DNA from: JASJHI01 sp033791105
GTDB lineage: Bacteria; Actinomycetota; Acidimicrobiia; Acidimicrobiales; Ilumatobacteraceae
NCBI GenBank assembly: GCA_033791105.1
Contig: JASJHI010000106.1
Coordinates: 1 to 5,561, forward strand
Direction: 5' to 3'
Length of the DNA stretch: 5,561 nt
Positions within the stretch are counted from its first letter, which is position 1; every line of letters begins with the position of its first letter. Of the stretch, positions 5,527 through 5,561 are shown piece after piece. Below the pieces are notes generated by a model, which searched no databases, was not told the DNA's origin, and worked only from the letters and a program-made list of their open reading frames with translations. Made by a program: the position numbers and the translations under genes.

Positions 5527-5561
5527 TCAGTCCTCGTCGGAGTCGGTCTCGAGTTCTGGGG
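5527..5561 (-). CDS. Possible C-terminal end of a gene entering from the right (weak)
   Basis: On the - strand the bases from 5559 read PELETDSDED followed by TGA (5529-5527). A short acidic tail of this kind is a common protein C-terminus. With ten codons nothing more can be said and chance is a serious alternative. No function is proposed. Confidence 0.25.
   Translation of the reverse strand, partial: PELETDSDED

Noticed and set aside
5107..5561. Frame open from ATG 5107 to the window end without a stop
   Set aside because: Only its first 30 or so codons match Fic. After that the Fic signal moves to another frame and this one becomes Gly/Arg-rich, so it is not a new gene.

Overview
The window is GC-rich. 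Its genes are tightly packed, with start codons that look leaderless and GTG starts that overlap the preceding stop. This suggests an actinobacterium, possibly one of the Acidimicrobiia; that placement is inferred from style and protein flavour, not from a marker gene.

Layout: (1) Bases 1-512 carry the 3' part of a class I SAM-dependent methyltransferase on the + strand, with an Asp/His-rich repeat insertion. (2) Convergent to it, on the - strand at 1079-567, is an XRE helix-turn-helix protein fused to a minimal nucleotidyltransferase (MNT) domain. It resembles the antitoxin half of HEPN/MNT pairs, but there is no room for a HEPN gene beside it. (3) Diverging from that gene, on the + strand, is a tldD-tldE (pmbA) pair at 1163-3993. 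These encode the two subunits of a zinc protease of the TldD/TldE family: the first has the HExxxH motif, the second lacks it, and the two genes overlap by GTGA. (4) Convergent to the pair is a compact - strand operon at 4673-4023: a small ribbon-helix-helix (RHH) protein, an unrecognised 60-residue protein, and a second RHH protein. (5) Bases 4769-5371 on the + strand hold a decayed Fic-family gene in three frame-shifted pieces. It has lost its N-terminus, its catalytic HPFxDGNGR region and a further internal block. (6) Bases 5372-5526 show no gene I can support. The last 35 bases may hold the acidic C-terminal end of a - strand gene.

The only clear working unit is the TldD/TldE protease, which in characterised bacteria trims modified peptides or unfolded antitoxin-type proteins. 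No peptide precursor or modification enzyme is visible next to it. Around it sit three loci of toxin-antitoxin flavour: the orphan MNT, the RHH cassette and the dead Fic gene. The divergent intergenic region contains two -10-like hexamers, each ending exactly 6 bases before an ATG, which points to leaderless transcripts in both directions. Both convergent gene junctions contain imperfect 12-bp hairpins that touch or span stop codons and could act as shared terminators.
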